NCBI RefSeq assembly: GCF_900115115.1
Contig: NZ_FOVI01000007.1
Coordinates: forward strand, 1 to 64,000
Length of the DNA: 64,000 nucleotides
Reading direction: 5' to 3'
Source of the DNA: Paenimyroides ummariense
GTDB lineage: Bacteria; Bacteroidota; Bacteroidia; Flavobacteriales; Flavobacteriaceae
Positions 34,341-44,207 of the stretch are shown here, in pieces (positions within the stretch are counted from its first letter, which is position 1; the number at the start of each line of letters is the position of its first letter). The notes below the pieces were generated by a model, which was not told where the DNA came from, made no database searches, and saw only the letters and a list, made by a program, of their open reading frames with translations. A program made the translations under genes and the position numbers.

Positions 34341-36269
34341 TTAATCGAGTTTTTCAAAAGTAGAATTTAAGCTTTTAAATTCGGGAACAATTTTTTTCAT
34401 TGTTGCAACGGTATCTAAAACTAAATATGCTGCTGATAAATGCTTTAATTCTTCAATTTGATTTGAAATAAATTCGTAATCTTCATTTATATCTTGGGCA
34501 ATCATAATCTTTTCGTGGTGTGTAGGTAATGTTGTAGCACTGTCATTTAACAGCTCTTCGTACAATTTCTCGCCTGGGCGTAAACCTACAACTTTAATTT
34601 CGATATCCTTTTCAGGTTCCAAACCGGCTAATTTAATCATTTTTGTAGCAAGGTCGATAATTTTAACAGGTTTGCCCATGTCAAAAATATAAATTTCACC
34701 TCCGTTACCCATTGATCCTGCTTCTAAAACTAACTGACAAGCTTCGGGGATTGTCATAAAGTATCGAATAATATCAGGATGCGTAATGGTTATTGGTCCG
34801 CCGTTCTCTATTTGCTTGGTGAATAATGGTACTACCGATCCGTTAGATCCTAATACATTTCCAAAACGAGTAGTAATATATTTTGTTGTGTTGTTGTTTT
34901 CTTTTTTAAGTTTCTGCGCCAAAGATTGAACATACTTTTCGGCAATGCGTTTGCTGGCACCCATAACATTACTTGGGTTCACGGCTTTATCTGTAGAAAC
35001 CATTACAAAGCGGTCTGCTTTGTATTTTAAGGATAAATCTGCCATGTATTTACTACCTAAAACATTAGTAAAAATTGCCTGTTGCGGATTCATTTCCATT
35101 AAAGGTACATGTTTGTAAGCGGCAGCATGATATACAATATCCGGATTGTAATCGTTAAAAACGCGTTCTAACGAATCATAATTTCGTACATCGGCAATGA
35201 TACAGATAATTTCTGCATTGGTAGTGCATTTTGAAATTTCTAAAGAAATATGATGTAATGGAGTTTCGGCTTGATCTAATAAAATAAGTTTTTTTGGATT
35301 AAAAGCGGCAACCTGCCATACAATTTCGCTTCCGATAGATCCGGCTGCACCTGAAACCAAAACAACTTTATCTTTAATTTGATCTGATATCTGGTTGTTG
35401 TTTATTACAATTGGTTTACGTTCTAAAAGATCTTCAATTTTTATTTTTCGGATATTTGAAGCAACTTTTTTCTGGTCGTTTATATCAGTTAAACGTGGTA
35501 AATTGTAAACTTTAATATTGTAATTTAAACAATCTTCAATAATCTCTATCTTTTCATCTTTTGTAAGATTTTCATCGGCAATAATTAAATTGTTTGCACC
35601 TAACGATCTTACTAAAACCGAAACCTTACGTGTTTTTCCGATTATTGGAATATTTAAAATTCGGTTATATGAATTTTTAGCATTAGGATTTATAAAACCT
35701 TGCAGTTTATATTTCTTTGGAATTTCAGCTGTAATAGCATTTGCAATAGCAATAGCGCGTTCATCGCTTCCGTAAATAACTGTTTTTATGTAATGTTGAC
35801 TATCGTTAGAATATTCTGAAAAGAAATCGAAGCAAACTTTTACAAGTAATCTAAAAATAACCAGTAAACCGTAAGTAATTGCAATACTGATTAATAATTG
35901 TGTGTTTAAAAATAACCTGCCGTCATAAATTAAATCTACAACTGTATTGGTTATATACAAACCTAAAAAACACAACAATTCTACAAAGAATAGTTTTGCA
36001 GCATCATTCAGTGTCGTATGTCTTACAATTCCGGTGAAAGTTTTAAAATACCAAAACGCACAAAGATGTGTTCCAAGAAAGAGTGCAAATACAAAAGGAG
36101 TCTGAATAATTGGCATATAATCTATACCTACGCCCTTTAAAATAAAGTGCGTTATAACAACAGAAAAAATTACAATAGCAATATCAATAGAAAAAATAAT
36201 CCATCTAGGCAGGTATTGAATTGTTTTCAGGTATGAAAAATTCTTCTGTATTTTTTTTGGCAATGTCAT
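34341..36269 (-). CDS. CapD/WbpM-like UDP-sugar 4,6-dehydratase/epimerase
   Basis: A 642-residue membrane-anchored sugar-nucleotide enzyme making precursors for capsule or O-antigen. Four N-terminal hydrophobic segments (about 20-160) precede a CoA-binding-like fold and a short-chain dehydrogenase domain with VLVSGAAGSIGSEI (about 300-315) and YHAAAYKHVPLME, then VSTDKAVNPSNVMGASK. The catalytic Tyr is replaced by Met/Lys-containing motif MGASKR, as in the WbpM group. First gene of the three-gene export cluster. Confidence 0.9.
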   Translation of the reverse strand: MTLPKKIQKNFSYLKTIQYLPRWIIFSIDIAIVIFSVVITHFILKGVGIDYMPIIQTPFVFALFLGTHLCAFWYFKTFTGIVRHTTLNDAAKLFFVELLCFLGLYITNTVVDLIYDGRLFLNTQLLISIAITYGLLVIFRLLVKVCFDFFSEYSNDSQHYIKTVIYGSDERAIAIANAITAEIPKKYKLQGFINPNAKNSYNRILNIPIIGKTRKVSVLVRSLGANNLIIADENLTKDEKIEIIEDCLNYNIKVYNLPRLTDINDQKKVASNIRKIKIEDLLERKPIVINNNQISDQIKDKVVLVSGAAGSIGSEIVWQVAAFNPKKLILLDQAETPLHHISLEISKCTTNAEIICIIADVRNYDSLERVFNDYNPDIVYHAAAYKHVPLMEMNPQQAIFTNVLGSKYMADLSLKYKADRFVMVSTDKAVNPSNVMGASKRIAEKYVQSLAQKLKKENNNTTKYITTRFGNVLGSNGSVVPLFTKQIENGGPITITHPDIIRYFMTIPEACQLVLEAGSMGNGGEIYIFDMGKPVKIIDLATKMIKLAGLEPEKDIEIKVVGLRPGEKLYEELLNDSATTLPTHHEKIMIAQDINEDYEFISNQIEELKHLSAAYLVLDTVATMKKIVPEFKSLNSTFEKLD

Positions 36270-36342
36270 AACAATTTTTAAAAAAGATTCCCCCTTAGCT
36301 CCGCAAAAGTATTGTTTTTAAATTTTAAATGAAAATTTAATA

Positions 36343-37083
36343 TTAAAATTCTATTTTCTTTTTTCTTAATTCAAAATTTTGCCCTAAATATACTTTTCTA
36401 ACCATTTCATCCTCAGCTAAATCTTCAGGGATTCCTGCTTTCAAAATGCCGCCTTCAAACATTAAATAGGTCTTGTCTGTAATTGCTAAGGTTTCCTGAA
36501 CATTATGATCGGTAATTAAAATACCAATGTTCTTGTTTTTCAACTGAGCCACAATGCGCTGAATATCTTCTACCGCCACCGGGTCAACACCTGCAAAAGG
36601 TTCATCTAATAAAATAAATTTAGGATCAGTTGCCAAAGCTCGAGCAATTTCTGTTCTTCTGCGTTCACCACCCGATAATAAATCACCACGATTGGTTCGG
36701 ATGTGCTGCAAACTAAATTCATCAATCAATGATTCCATTTTAGCTTCTTGCTCTTTCTTGGTAAGTGTTGTAAGTTGTAGAACCGAAAGTATATTGTCTT
36801 CGATACTTAACTTTCTAAAAACCGATGCTTCCTGAGCCAAGTAACCAATGCCGTTTTGGGCACGTTTGTACATTGGGTAATTGGTAATATTTAAATTATC
36901 TAAAAAAATATTGCCCGAATTTGGTTTTACTAACCCCACAATCATGTAGAACGATGTTGTTTTGCCGGCACCATTTGGTCCTAATAAACCAACAATTTCC
37001 CCTTGGTTGACTTCAACCGAAACACCTTTTACAACTTTTCGTCCTTTGTATGTTTTTATTAAATTCTCTGCTCTTAATTTCAT
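36343..37083 (-). CDS. lptB: LPS export ABC transporter ATP-binding protein LptB
   Basis: ATPase that drives lipopolysaccharide export with LptFGC. It has 246 residues: Walker A GLLGPNGAGKTTSFYMIVG, signature LSGGERRRTEIARAL, Walker B FILLDEPFAGVDPVAV and switch ILITDHNVQETL. The family's TYLMFEGGILKAG follows. It is 3 bases downstream of tatC, probably one operon kdsD-tatC-lptB. Confidence 0.94.
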   Translation of the reverse strand: MKLRAENLIKTYKGRKVVKGVSVEVNQGEIVGLLGPNGAGKTTSFYMIVGLVKPNSGNIFLDNLNITNYPMYKRAQNGIGYLAQEASVFRKLSIEDNILSVLQLTTLTKKEQEAKMESLIDEFSLQHIRTNRGDLLSGGERRRTEIARALATDPKFILLDEPFAGVDPVAVEDIQRIVAQLKNKNIGILITDHNVQETLAITDKTYLMFEGGILKAGIPEDLAEDEMVRKVYLGQNFELRKKKIEF

Positions 37084-37086
37084 TGC

Positions 37087-37926
37087 TTAATTCTTTGTTA
37101 AGGCTTCGTTTTTCTCTTTTTGCACATTGCGTTTTGTAATTACTTTAGCAATTATAATACTGCATTCGTACAAAATTACCAACGGAAACGATACAATTAA
37201 CTGGCTAATAACATCGGGCGGAGTTACAACTGCTGCTACTATTAAAATCAACACGTAAGCGTATCTTCTGTATTCCTTTAAAAAACTATCGGTAATTAAA
37301 CCTAAATAGGTTAAAAAGAAAATAATAATTGGCAGTTCAAATACCAAACCGGTTGCCAGCGATGTTGTTTTTACCAAACTGATATATGAATTGATATCGA
37401 TTTGATTTTCAACAACATTACTGATGGTAAAGTTAGCTAAAAAGTTGATTGATAATGGAACTAATACAAAATAACCAAAAAGCACTCCTAAAAAGAATAG
37501 AATGCTCGATACAAATATGAATAATTTAGCATATTTTCGTTCGTTTTGATACAATGCCGGACGTATAAATTTCCAAAATTCCCATAAGATAATCGGGAAT
37601 GCCATAATGAATCCGGCTGTGATACACGTCCAAATCATTACAGATAATTGTCCGTCCATGGTTCGGTTCTGAATAACAAAAGGCAGTTCGTTATCGCAGA
37701 ACGATCGGTCTAAATCGTATTTAGTAGCAACGTCGCAAAAAAACTGGTAAGTAATGAAATCGCCTTGTTTCGGTCCGAAAATAATTACATCAAAAATAAA
37801 TTCGTTAAAAAAAACAGCTACTACCGATGTTATTAAAATTGCAATACAACTGCGTACTAAAAGCCATCTTAATTCTTCTAAATGGTTTAAGAACGACATT
37901 TCTTTGTTGGTGTTTTTATTTTTCAC
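37087..37926 (-). CDS. tatC: Twin-arginine translocase subunit TatC
   Basis: Receptor subunit of the Tat pathway exporting folded proteins. It has 279 residues and six membrane segments. The N-terminus MSFLNHLEELRWLLVRS carries the conserved HLEELR, and LGVLFGYFVLVPLSINFLANF and the late AVVTPPDVISQL are typical. The gene overlaps kdsD by 4 bases and precedes lptB. Confidence 0.95.
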   Translation of the reverse strand: MKNKNTNKEMSFLNHLEELRWLLVRSCIAILITSVVAVFFNEFIFDVIIFGPKQGDFITYQFFCDVATKYDLDRSFCDNELPFVIQNRTMDGQLSVMIWTCITAGFIMAFPIILWEFWKFIRPALYQNERKYAKLFIFVSSILFFLGVLFGYFVLVPLSINFLANFTISNVVENQIDINSYISLVKTTSLATGLVFELPIIIFFLTYLGLITDSFLKEYRRYAYVLILIVAAVVTPPDVISQLIVSFPLVILYECSIIIAKVITKRNVQKEKNEALTKN

Positions 37927-38891
37927 GATACAATTCCTTCCTTTAAAATGTCGTGTAGATGGATAATGCCTGCATATAGATTATTGTCTGTAACTACTAA
38001 TTGAGTAATTTCAAACGATTCCATAATATTTAAAGCATCTTCTACTTTTGAATTTATTTCAATTGATTTCGGATTTACCGTCATAATGTCTTTTGCAGTG
38101 ATTGCTGATAAATCGGTTGTTTTTTCTAACATTCGTCTTATATCGCCATCGGTAATAATTCCCTTGATTTCAGATCCATCTAAAACAGCTGTAACGCCCA
38201 AACGTTTGTTCGATATTTCAAAAATAACTTGTTGAATGGTTGATTGAATAGTAACGGCAGGTTTGTTTTTACCGTCTAAAATATCCTTGATTTTAAGTAG
38301 TAGTTTTTTACCCAAAGCACCACCCGGATGAAATTTAGCAAAATCGTTTGCAGTAAAATTTCTCATTTCAATTAACGCAACAGCCAAAGCATCGCCTAAT
38401 GCCAATTGAACGGTTGTACTTGTTGTTGGAGCCAAATTATTAGGATCGGCTTCTTTTTCAACGTAGGCGTTAATAACAAAATCGGAGTTTTTTCCTAAAA
38501 AAGAAGATTCGTTAGCGGTCATTCCAATTAAAATATTTCCGTCGCGCTTTAATAACGGAGCTAAGACTTTAATTTCCGGACTGTTTCCGCTTTTCGATAT
38601 ACACAAAACAACGTCGTCTTTCGTAATCATACCTAAATCGCCATGAACGGCTTCGGCAGCGTGCATAAATAAAGACGGCGTTCCGGTAGAGTTTAAAGTG
38701 GCAACAATTTTCTGACCAATATGTGCACTCTTGCCAATTCCGGTAATAACCAGCCTTCCTTTTGTGTTAAATATAGCTTGAACCGATTTTAAAAAGTCAT
38801 CGTTTAAAAAATCTATAGCCTTTGTAATAGCATCGCTTTCAGCTTTTAAAGTGCTTTTTGCGGCTGCCAATATGTTAAAATTAATGTCCAA
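37923..38891 (-). CDS. kdsD: KpsF/GutQ-type sugar-phosphate isomerase (arabinose-5-phosphate isomerase)
   Basis: Interconverts ribulose 5-phosphate and arabinose 5-phosphate for KDO synthesis. It has 322 residues: a SIS domain (about 30-190; LVITGIGKSAHIGQKI, MHAAEAVHGDLGMI, VLCISKSGNSPEIKVLAPL) and two CBS domains (about 205-320) beginning after DILDGKNKPAVTIQ. The usual family layout is complete. Confidence 0.94.
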   Translation of the reverse strand: MDINFNILAAAKSTLKAESDAITKAIDFLNDDFLKSVQAIFNTKGRLVITGIGKSAHIGQKIVATLNSTGTPSLFMHAAEAVHGDLGMITKDDVVLCISKSGNSPEIKVLAPLLKRDGNILIGMTANESSFLGKNSDFVINAYVEKEADPNNLAPTTSTTVQLALGDALAVALIEMRNFTANDFAKFHPGGALGKKLLLKIKDILDGKNKPAVTIQSTIQQVIFEISNKRLGVTAVLDGSEIKGIITDGDIRRMLEKTTDLSAITAKDIMTVNPKSIEINSKVEDALNIMESFEITQLVVTDNNLYAGIIHLHDILKEGIVS

Positions 38892-38982
38892 AATACAAAC
38901 GTGTTATGTAAATTTTGCTAAAACTAAAAGATTTGTATATCTTTATAATTGCAAATTTAGATAAAATAGCATAATTAAAAAC

Positions 38983-41178
38983 ATGAAATCAATCGAAATT
39001 GACTTACATAAAGAATTAAAAAAATATTTCGGATTCAGTCAGTTCAAAGGATTGCAAGAGCAGGTTGTAAAAAGCATTATTTATGGCAACAACACTTTTG
39101 TAATTATGCCAACGGGTGGTGGTAAATCGTTATGTTACCAATTACCTGCTTTGGTTTTAGAAGGAACTGCAATCGTAGTATCGCCTTTAATTGCTTTAAT
39201 GAAAAATCAGGTTGATGCCATTCGTGCACTTTCAAGCGAAATTGGTGTGGCACACGTATTAAATTCTTCATTGACGAAAACCGAAATTACACAGGTTAAG
39301 GAGGATATAAAGAAAGGTATTACCAAACTTTTATACGTTGCACCAGAATCGTTGACGAAAGAAGAATATGTTGAGTTTTTAAATTCTGTACCTTTATCTT
39401 TTATTGCGATTGATGAAGCGCACTGTATTTCTGAATGGGGGCACGATTTCAGACCCGAATATAGAAACCTTAGAAATATTATCAGAAAATTAGGCGATAT
39501 TCCAATTATAGGTTTAACGGCAACTGCAACGCCAAAAGTTCAGGAAGATATCCTTAAAAATCTGGAAATTGCCAACGCTAATACGTTTAAAGCTTCATTC
39601 AACAGATCTAATTTGTTTTATGAAATTCGTCCGAAAACCAAGAATATAGAATCGGATATTATCAAATTCATCAATCAGTTTAAGGGAAAATCAGGCGTTA
39701 TCTATTGCTTAAGCCGTAAAAAGGTAGAAGAAATCACCCAGGTTTTGCAAGTTAACGGAATTTCGGCAGTAGCGTATCACGCAGGATTAGATGCCAAAAC
39801 TCGCGCCAAACATCAAGACATGTTTTTAATGGAAGATGTGAATGTGGTGGTTGCAACTATTGCCTTTGGAATGGGAATTGACAAGCCCGATGTGCGTTTT
39901 GTGATTCATCACGATATACCAAAATCGTTAGAAAGTTATTATCAGGAAACCGGTCGTGCAGGTCGCGATGGTGGCGAAGGCTATTGTTTGGCGTACTATT
40001 CTTATAAGGATATTGAAAAGCTGGAGAAATTCATGGCAGGCAAACCGTTGGCGGAGCAGGAAATTGGTTATGCTTTGTTACAAGAAGTGGTTGCTTATGC
40101 AGAAACATCGGTATCTCGACGTAAATTTTTACTGCATTATTTTGGTGAAGAATTTGATGAAGTGAATGGGGAAGGAGCCAATATGGATGACAATTCACGC
40201 AATCCGAAATCTAAAAAAGAAGCAAAGAATCAGGTGGAACTTTTATTAAGAACCATTCAGGATACCAAGCAAATCTACAAGTCAAAAGAAATTGTTCTTA
40301 CCTTATTGGGTAAAATAAATGCCGTTATAAAATCGTACAAAACCGATGCGCAAAGCGTTTTTGGAGCAGGAAAAGAGTTTAACGATAAATTCTGGATGGC
40401 ATTGATCCGTCAGGTTTTGGTATCAAATTTAATATCAAAAGATATCGAAAGTTATGGTGTACTAAAAATCACTAAAGAAGGAAAAGATTTTCTGAAAAAT
40501 CCTACTTCTTTTATGATGACCGAAGATCATAATTATGAAACTACCAACGATGAAACCATCATTACCAATGCAAAGGCATCAAATGTTGCTGATGAAGTTT
40601 TGGTAAGTATGCTGAAAGATTTACGTCGAAAAGTAGCCAAAAAAATGGATGTACCGCCGTTTGTGGTTTTTCAGGATCCGTCTTTAGAAGATATGGCATT
40701 AAAATATCCCATAAAGTTAGATGAACTGGCAAATGTGCATGGCGTAAGTGAAGGTAAAGCCAAAAAATACGGTAAAGAATTCATCGATTTAATTACACGA
40801 TACGTTGAAGAAAATGATATTATTCGCCCAGATGACTTGGTTGTAAAATCAACGGGAGCAAATTCAGCCTTAAAACTGTTTATCATTCAAAGTGTGGACC
40901 GTAAATTGTCTTTAGAAGATATTGCAGCTGCCAAAAGTTTAAATATGGATGCTTTGTTGAAAGAAATGGAACAGATCGTTTATTCGGGTACTAAACTGAA
41001 TATTAATTATTGGGTTGATGATGTGTTGGATGAAGATCAGCAGGAAGAAATTAAAGAATATTTTATGGATGCCGAAAACGATTCTATAAAAGCAGCCTTG
41101 AAAGAATTTGATGGCGATTACGATATAGAAGAACTTCGTTTAATGCGTATAAAATTCATTAGCGAAGTAGCCAATTAA
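38983..41178 (+). CDS. recQ: ATP-dependent DNA helicase RecQ
   Basis: 3'-5' DNA helicase in recombination repair. It has 731 residues. GGGKSLCYQ gives Walker A (about 45-53), DEAH is at 144-147 in AIDEAHCISEWGHDFRPEY, and the helicase domain IV has GMGIDKPDVRFVIHHDIPKSLESYYQETGRAGRDGG. RQC follows; the HRDC domain (about 515-600) has VFQDPSLEDMALKYPIKL. It is larger than E. coli RecQ (609) by an acidic C-terminal extension. Single gene with its own terminator. Confidence 0.95.
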   Translation: MKSIEIDLHKELKKYFGFSQFKGLQEQVVKSIIYGNNTFVIMPTGGGKSLCYQLPALVLEGTAIVVSPLIALMKNQVDAIRALSSEIGVAHVLNSSLTKTEITQVKEDIKKGITKLLYVAPESLTKEEYVEFLNSVPLSFIAIDEAHCISEWGHDFRPEYRNLRNIIRKLGDIPIIGLTATATPKVQEDILKNLEIANANTFKASFNRSNLFYEIRPKTKNIESDIIKFINQFKGKSGVIYCLSRKKVEEITQVLQVNGISAVAYHAGLDAKTRAKHQDMFLMEDVNVVVATIAFGMGIDKPDVRFVIHHDIPKSLESYYQETGRAGRDGGEGYCLAYYSYKDIEKLEKFMAGKPLAEQEIGYALLQEVVAYAETSVSRRKFLLHYFGEEFDEVNGEGANMDDNSRNPKSKKEAKNQVELLLRTIQDTKQIYKSKEIVLTLLGKINAVIKSYKTDAQSVFGAGKEFNDKFWMALIRQVLVSNLISKDIESYGVLKITKEGKDFLKNPTSFMMTEDHNYETTNDETIITNAKASNVADEVLVSMLKDLRRKVAKKMDVPPFVVFQDPSLEDMALKYPIKLDELANVHGVSEGKAKKYGKEFIDLITRYVEENDIIRPDDLVVKSTGANSALKLFIIQSVDRKLSLEDIAAAKSLNMDALLKEMEQIVYSGTKLNINYWVDDVLDEDQQEEIKEYFMDAENDSIKAALKEFDGDYDIEELRLMRIKFISEVAN

Positions 41179-41213
41179 TAAAAAACTCCTTAAAAATATT
41201 TAAGGAGTTTTTT
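41179..41213. terminator. Bidirectional terminator between recQ and the 81-residue gene
   Basis: AAAACTCCTTAAA and TTTAAGGAGTTTT pair around AATAT, with flanking A and T runs; it overlaps the stop of the minus-strand gene. Confidence 0.85.
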
Positions 41214-41457
41214 ATGCAATATCACTATACAACTCACCACGGTGCGGTTTTAAAACATCGCGTACTTTTCGCATCATTTCGTCGTTAACCACGATAAAAG
41301 CAATCGAATGAAACTCATTTATCTGCTGAAAACCCGAAATTGAAATCGGCAATTGTTCTATAACAATAAATTCTTTTAAATGAATTTCCTGATGTTCGGC
41401 TGTTTTTAAAGCATCGGGACCTCTAAAATCCCAGATTAATTTTATCTGTCGTTCCAT
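41212..41457 (-). CDS. Small conserved hypothetical protein
   Basis: An 81-residue soluble protein. MERQIKLIWDFRGPDALKTAEHQEIHLKEFI is followed by an isoleucine-rich strand (VIEQLPISISGFQQINEFHSIAFIVV) and HRGELYSDIA. No signal peptide. I cannot name the family; comparable small genes occur beside FAD-dehydrogenase genes in this group. Divergent from the FAD gene by about 90 bases. Confidence 0.55.
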   Translation of the reverse strand: MERQIKLIWDFRGPDALKTAEHQEIHLKEFIVIEQLPISISGFQQINEFHSIAFIVVNDEMMRKVRDVLKPHRGELYSDIA

Positions 41458-41512
41458 TTTGTCAAATTTCAGTAAATTTAAAACATCCTTTTAAACAAAT
41501 CTATAATTAATG

Positions 41513-41520
41513 TATTTTTG
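41513..41520 (+). promoter_or_regulatory. -7 element of the FAD-dependent dehydrogenase gene
   Basis: TATTTTTG, 26 bases before the ATG at 41547. It supports this start over the in-frame TTG at 41532, only 12 bases from the element. Confidence 0.55.
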
Positions 41521-41546
41521 TAGTTTCAAATTTGCTTTATAACAAA

Positions 41547-43118
41547 ATGCCTCAAGAAATACAATTACAAGTCCTTCCGGAAATTGCAGCTACAAATCAT
41601 TTGCTGGTAGATTATGTTGCAAAATTAACGCATACGCCTACTAACGAAATTCAGCATGTTACCATTTTAAAAAGATCGATCGATGCCCGACAAAAACAGG
41701 TGAAAATCAATCTTAAAGTTCAGGTTTTTTTTCAAGGCGAAGATGTGCAGCACAGATCGGTTTCATTTCCCGATTATAAAAATGTGAAAGATGCACAGGT
41801 AGCAATTGTAGTTGGGGCAGGTCCTGCAGGATATTTCGCGGCATTACAGCTAATAGAATTAGGCGTAAAACCTATTGTTATAGAGCGAGGAAAAGATGTT
41901 CGTGGTCGTCGGCGTGATTTAAAGGCAATTAACGTAGACCATATTGTAAATCCCGATTCTAATTACTGTTTTGGCGAAGGTGGTGCAGGAACATATTCTG
42001 ACGGAAAGTTGTACACACGATCGAAAAAACGGGGCGATGTAAACCGCATTTTAGAACTTTTGGTTGCTTTTGGTGCATCGCAAGATATTTTGGTTGAAGC
42101 GCATCCGCATATCGGTACTAACAAACTGCCGAAAATCATGGAAGATATGCGTCATAAAATTACCGAGTTTGGTGGTGAAGTTTTGTTTGATAAACGTGTG
42201 GTTGATTTTGATGTTAAAGGTAACGAGATTAAAGGCGCGATCTTGCATACAGGCGAAACCATTGCGGCAAATCAAGTTATTTTGGCAACCGGACATTCGG
42301 CTAGAGATATTTTTGAATTGTTAGATCGAAAAAAGATTTTAATTGAAGCAAAGCCTTTTGCATTAGGCGTTCGTGCAGAACATCCGCAGTCTTTAATAGA
42401 TAGCATTCAATATTCATGTGATTTCCGTGGCGATTTTCTTCCGCCGGCTCCATATTCCATCGTAAAACAAGTGAATGGTCGCGGAATGTATTCGTTTTGC
42501 ATGTGTCCGGGTGGAGTAATTGCGCCTTGTGCTACCGATGTTGAAGAAGTTGTAACCAATGGTTGGTCTCCTTCAAAGCGTGATCAAATCACAGCAAATT
42601 CGGGAATTGTAGTCGAACTAAAATTAGAAGATTTTAAACCGTACGAAAAGTATGGAGCTTTGGCAGGAATGTATTTTCAGAAAGAAATAGAAAACACTGC
42701 TTGGAAAGTTGCAGGTAAAACGCAACAAGTTCCGGCGCAACGAATGGTAGATTTTTCGAACAAAAAAGTTTCCGAATCATTACCTAAAACGTCTTATGTT
42801 CCCGGAGTTGTATCGTCAGAATTAGGTGCTGTTTTTCCAAAGTTTCTAACAGGAATTATGCGTCAGGGTTTTCAGGAATTCGGTAAAAGCATGAAAGGTT
42901 ATTTTACAAACGATGCTATTTTACATGCGCCGGAAAGTAGAACTTCATCGCCGGTTCGTATTCCAAGAAACGATTATACGTTGGGGCATCTGCAAATAAA
43001 AGGCTTGTATCCTTGTGGCGAAGGTGCAGGTTATGCTGGCGGAATTATTTCTGCAGCGATCGATGGCGAAAAATGTGCCATTAAATGTGCCGAACAAATT
43101 TTTGGTTATAGAAATTAA
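41547..43118 (+). CDS. NAD(P)/FAD-dependent oxidoreductase
   Basis: A 523-residue flavoprotein. A start at the ATG 41547 (MPQEIQLQVLPEIAATN) is preferred to the upstream TTG. It shows a dinucleotide-binding motif AIVVGAGPAGYFAALQL (GAGPAG at 90-95), and EGGAGTYSDGKLYTRSKKRG, RNDYTLGHLQIKGLYPCGEGAGYAGGIISAAIDG near the end. The N-terminal 70 residues (KRSIDARQKQVKINLKVQVFF) are a separate domain typical of this FAD-dehydrogenase group. Its substrate is unknown. Single transcription unit. Confidence 0.88.
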   Translation: MPQEIQLQVLPEIAATNHLLVDYVAKLTHTPTNEIQHVTILKRSIDARQKQVKINLKVQVFFQGEDVQHRSVSFPDYKNVKDAQVAIVVGAGPAGYFAALQLIELGVKPIVIERGKDVRGRRRDLKAINVDHIVNPDSNYCFGEGGAGTYSDGKLYTRSKKRGDVNRILELLVAFGASQDILVEAHPHIGTNKLPKIMEDMRHKITEFGGEVLFDKRVVDFDVKGNEIKGAILHTGETIAANQVILATGHSARDIFELLDRKKILIEAKPFALGVRAEHPQSLIDSIQYSCDFRGDFLPPAPYSIVKQVNGRGMYSFCMCPGGVIAPCATDVEEVVTNGWSPSKRDQITANSGIVVELKLEDFKPYEKYGALAGMYFQKEIENTAWKVAGKTQQVPAQRMVDFSNKKVSESLPKTSYVPGVVSSELGAVFPKFLTGIMRQGFQEFGKSMKGYFTNDAILHAPESRTSSPVRIPRNDYTLGHLQIKGLYPCGEGAGYAGGIISAAIDGEKCAIKCAEQIFGYRN

Positions 43119-43151
43119 ACTCGTTGGGGTAATTCAAAATAAATAAAAATT

Positions 43152-43298
43152 AACCACATAGACCAATAGAATTATAACTCATTGTCAAAGATGGGATAGA
43201 AAATTATATTATTTTTCACATAGTTTGCTATGCGAAAAGTAAAACGCCTATCACAATCTTTTAAAAACATACGGCAAATCTATGTTTCTATGTTGTGG
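43152..43298. repeat. 147-base nested imperfect palindrome (MITE-like)
   Basis: Outer arms AACCACATAGACCAATAG (43152-) and CTATGTTTCTATGTTGTGG (-43298) pair imperfectly. Inside them AAAGATGGGATAG pairs with CTATCACAATCTTT, and TTTTCACATAG with CTATGCGAAAA around TTTG (43214-43238). It fills most of the 276-base gap between the FAD and exonuclease genes and has no ORF. The shape fits a non-autonomous palindromic repeat, and its CCACA/TGTGG ends resemble 15826-15894. Confidence 0.65.
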
Positions 43299-43394
43299 AA
43301 ATAATTACACCCAAAGGGTTAGAAATTAAATTAATAAGTAAGTGTTTTAAGTAAACTGATTTTAACTTGAAACATTAAACCTTAAACAAAAAAT

Positions 43395-44168
43395 ATGGAA
43401 TTAAAATTAAACCGACCTATTTGTTTTTTCGATTTAGAAACAACGGGAATTGATGTAGCAAAAGACAGAATTGTAGAAATATCGATATTAAAAATTTTCC
43501 CCAACGGAAACAAAGAGAGTAAAACGTGGCTAGTAAACCCAACGGTTTCAATTCCTGCGCATGCTACGGCTGTTCACGGAATCACCAATGAAAAAGTAGC
43601 AAATGAACCAACTTTTAAAGAACTGGCTTCGCAGGTTTACAACATGATTAAAGACGCCGATTTGGCTGGATACAATTCAGATCGATTTGATATTCCTTTA
43701 TTGGCAGAAGAATTATTGCGTGCCGATGTTGATTTTGATATGAAAAACCGTGTATCGATTGATGTTCAAACGATCTTTCATAAAAAAGAAGAACGTACAT
43801 TAAGTGCAGCTTTGAAGTTTTACTGCAATCAATCATTAGAAAATGCGCACTCGGCAGCAGCCGATACCGAAGCTACTTATGAAATTTTAAAGGCGCAGTT
43901 AGATCGTTACGAAGATTTAGAGAACGATATGAAAGCACTTTCGGTATTCACAACTCGTAAAAAATCGGTTGATTTTGCTGGATTTATTGCTTTGAATGAT
44001 AACGGAGAAGAAATTTTTACATTCGGTAAACATAAAGGTGCTTTGGTTGATGATGTTTTAGATCGCGAGCCGGGTTATTTTGGCTGGATTCAAAATGCCG
44101 ATTTTCCGTTGTACACCAAAAAAGTGTTGACAGGAATCAAGTTGCGTAAACTAACTAATAAGTTTTAA
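43395..44168 (+). CDS. 3'-5' exonuclease (DnaQ-like) with DUF3820-type tail
   Basis: A 257-residue DEDDh exonuclease, possibly proofreading. The ExoI motif FFDLETTG (D13, E15), ExoII YNSDRFDIPLLAEELLR and ExoIII HSAAADTEATYEIL are all visible. The C-terminal 65 residues (FTFGKHKGALVDDVLDREPGYFGWIQNADFPLYTKK) resemble the DUF3820 module often fused to exonucleases. It does not contain the polymerase III alpha part and is not next to other replication genes. Confidence 0.9.
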   Translation: MELKLNRPICFFDLETTGIDVAKDRIVEISILKIFPNGNKESKTWLVNPTVSIPAHATAVHGITNEKVANEPTFKELASQVYNMIKDADLAGYNSDRFDIPLLAEELLRADVDFDMKNRVSIDVQTIFHKKEERTLSAALKFYCNQSLENAHSAAADTEATYEILKAQLDRYEDLENDMKALSVFTTRKKSVDFAGFIALNDNGEEIFTFGKHKGALVDDVLDREPGYFGWIQNADFPLYTKKVLTGIKLRKLTNKF

Positions 44169-44207
44169 TTAAAGCAAAGTTGTATCTTTATAAATAAAAA
44201 AGAAATT

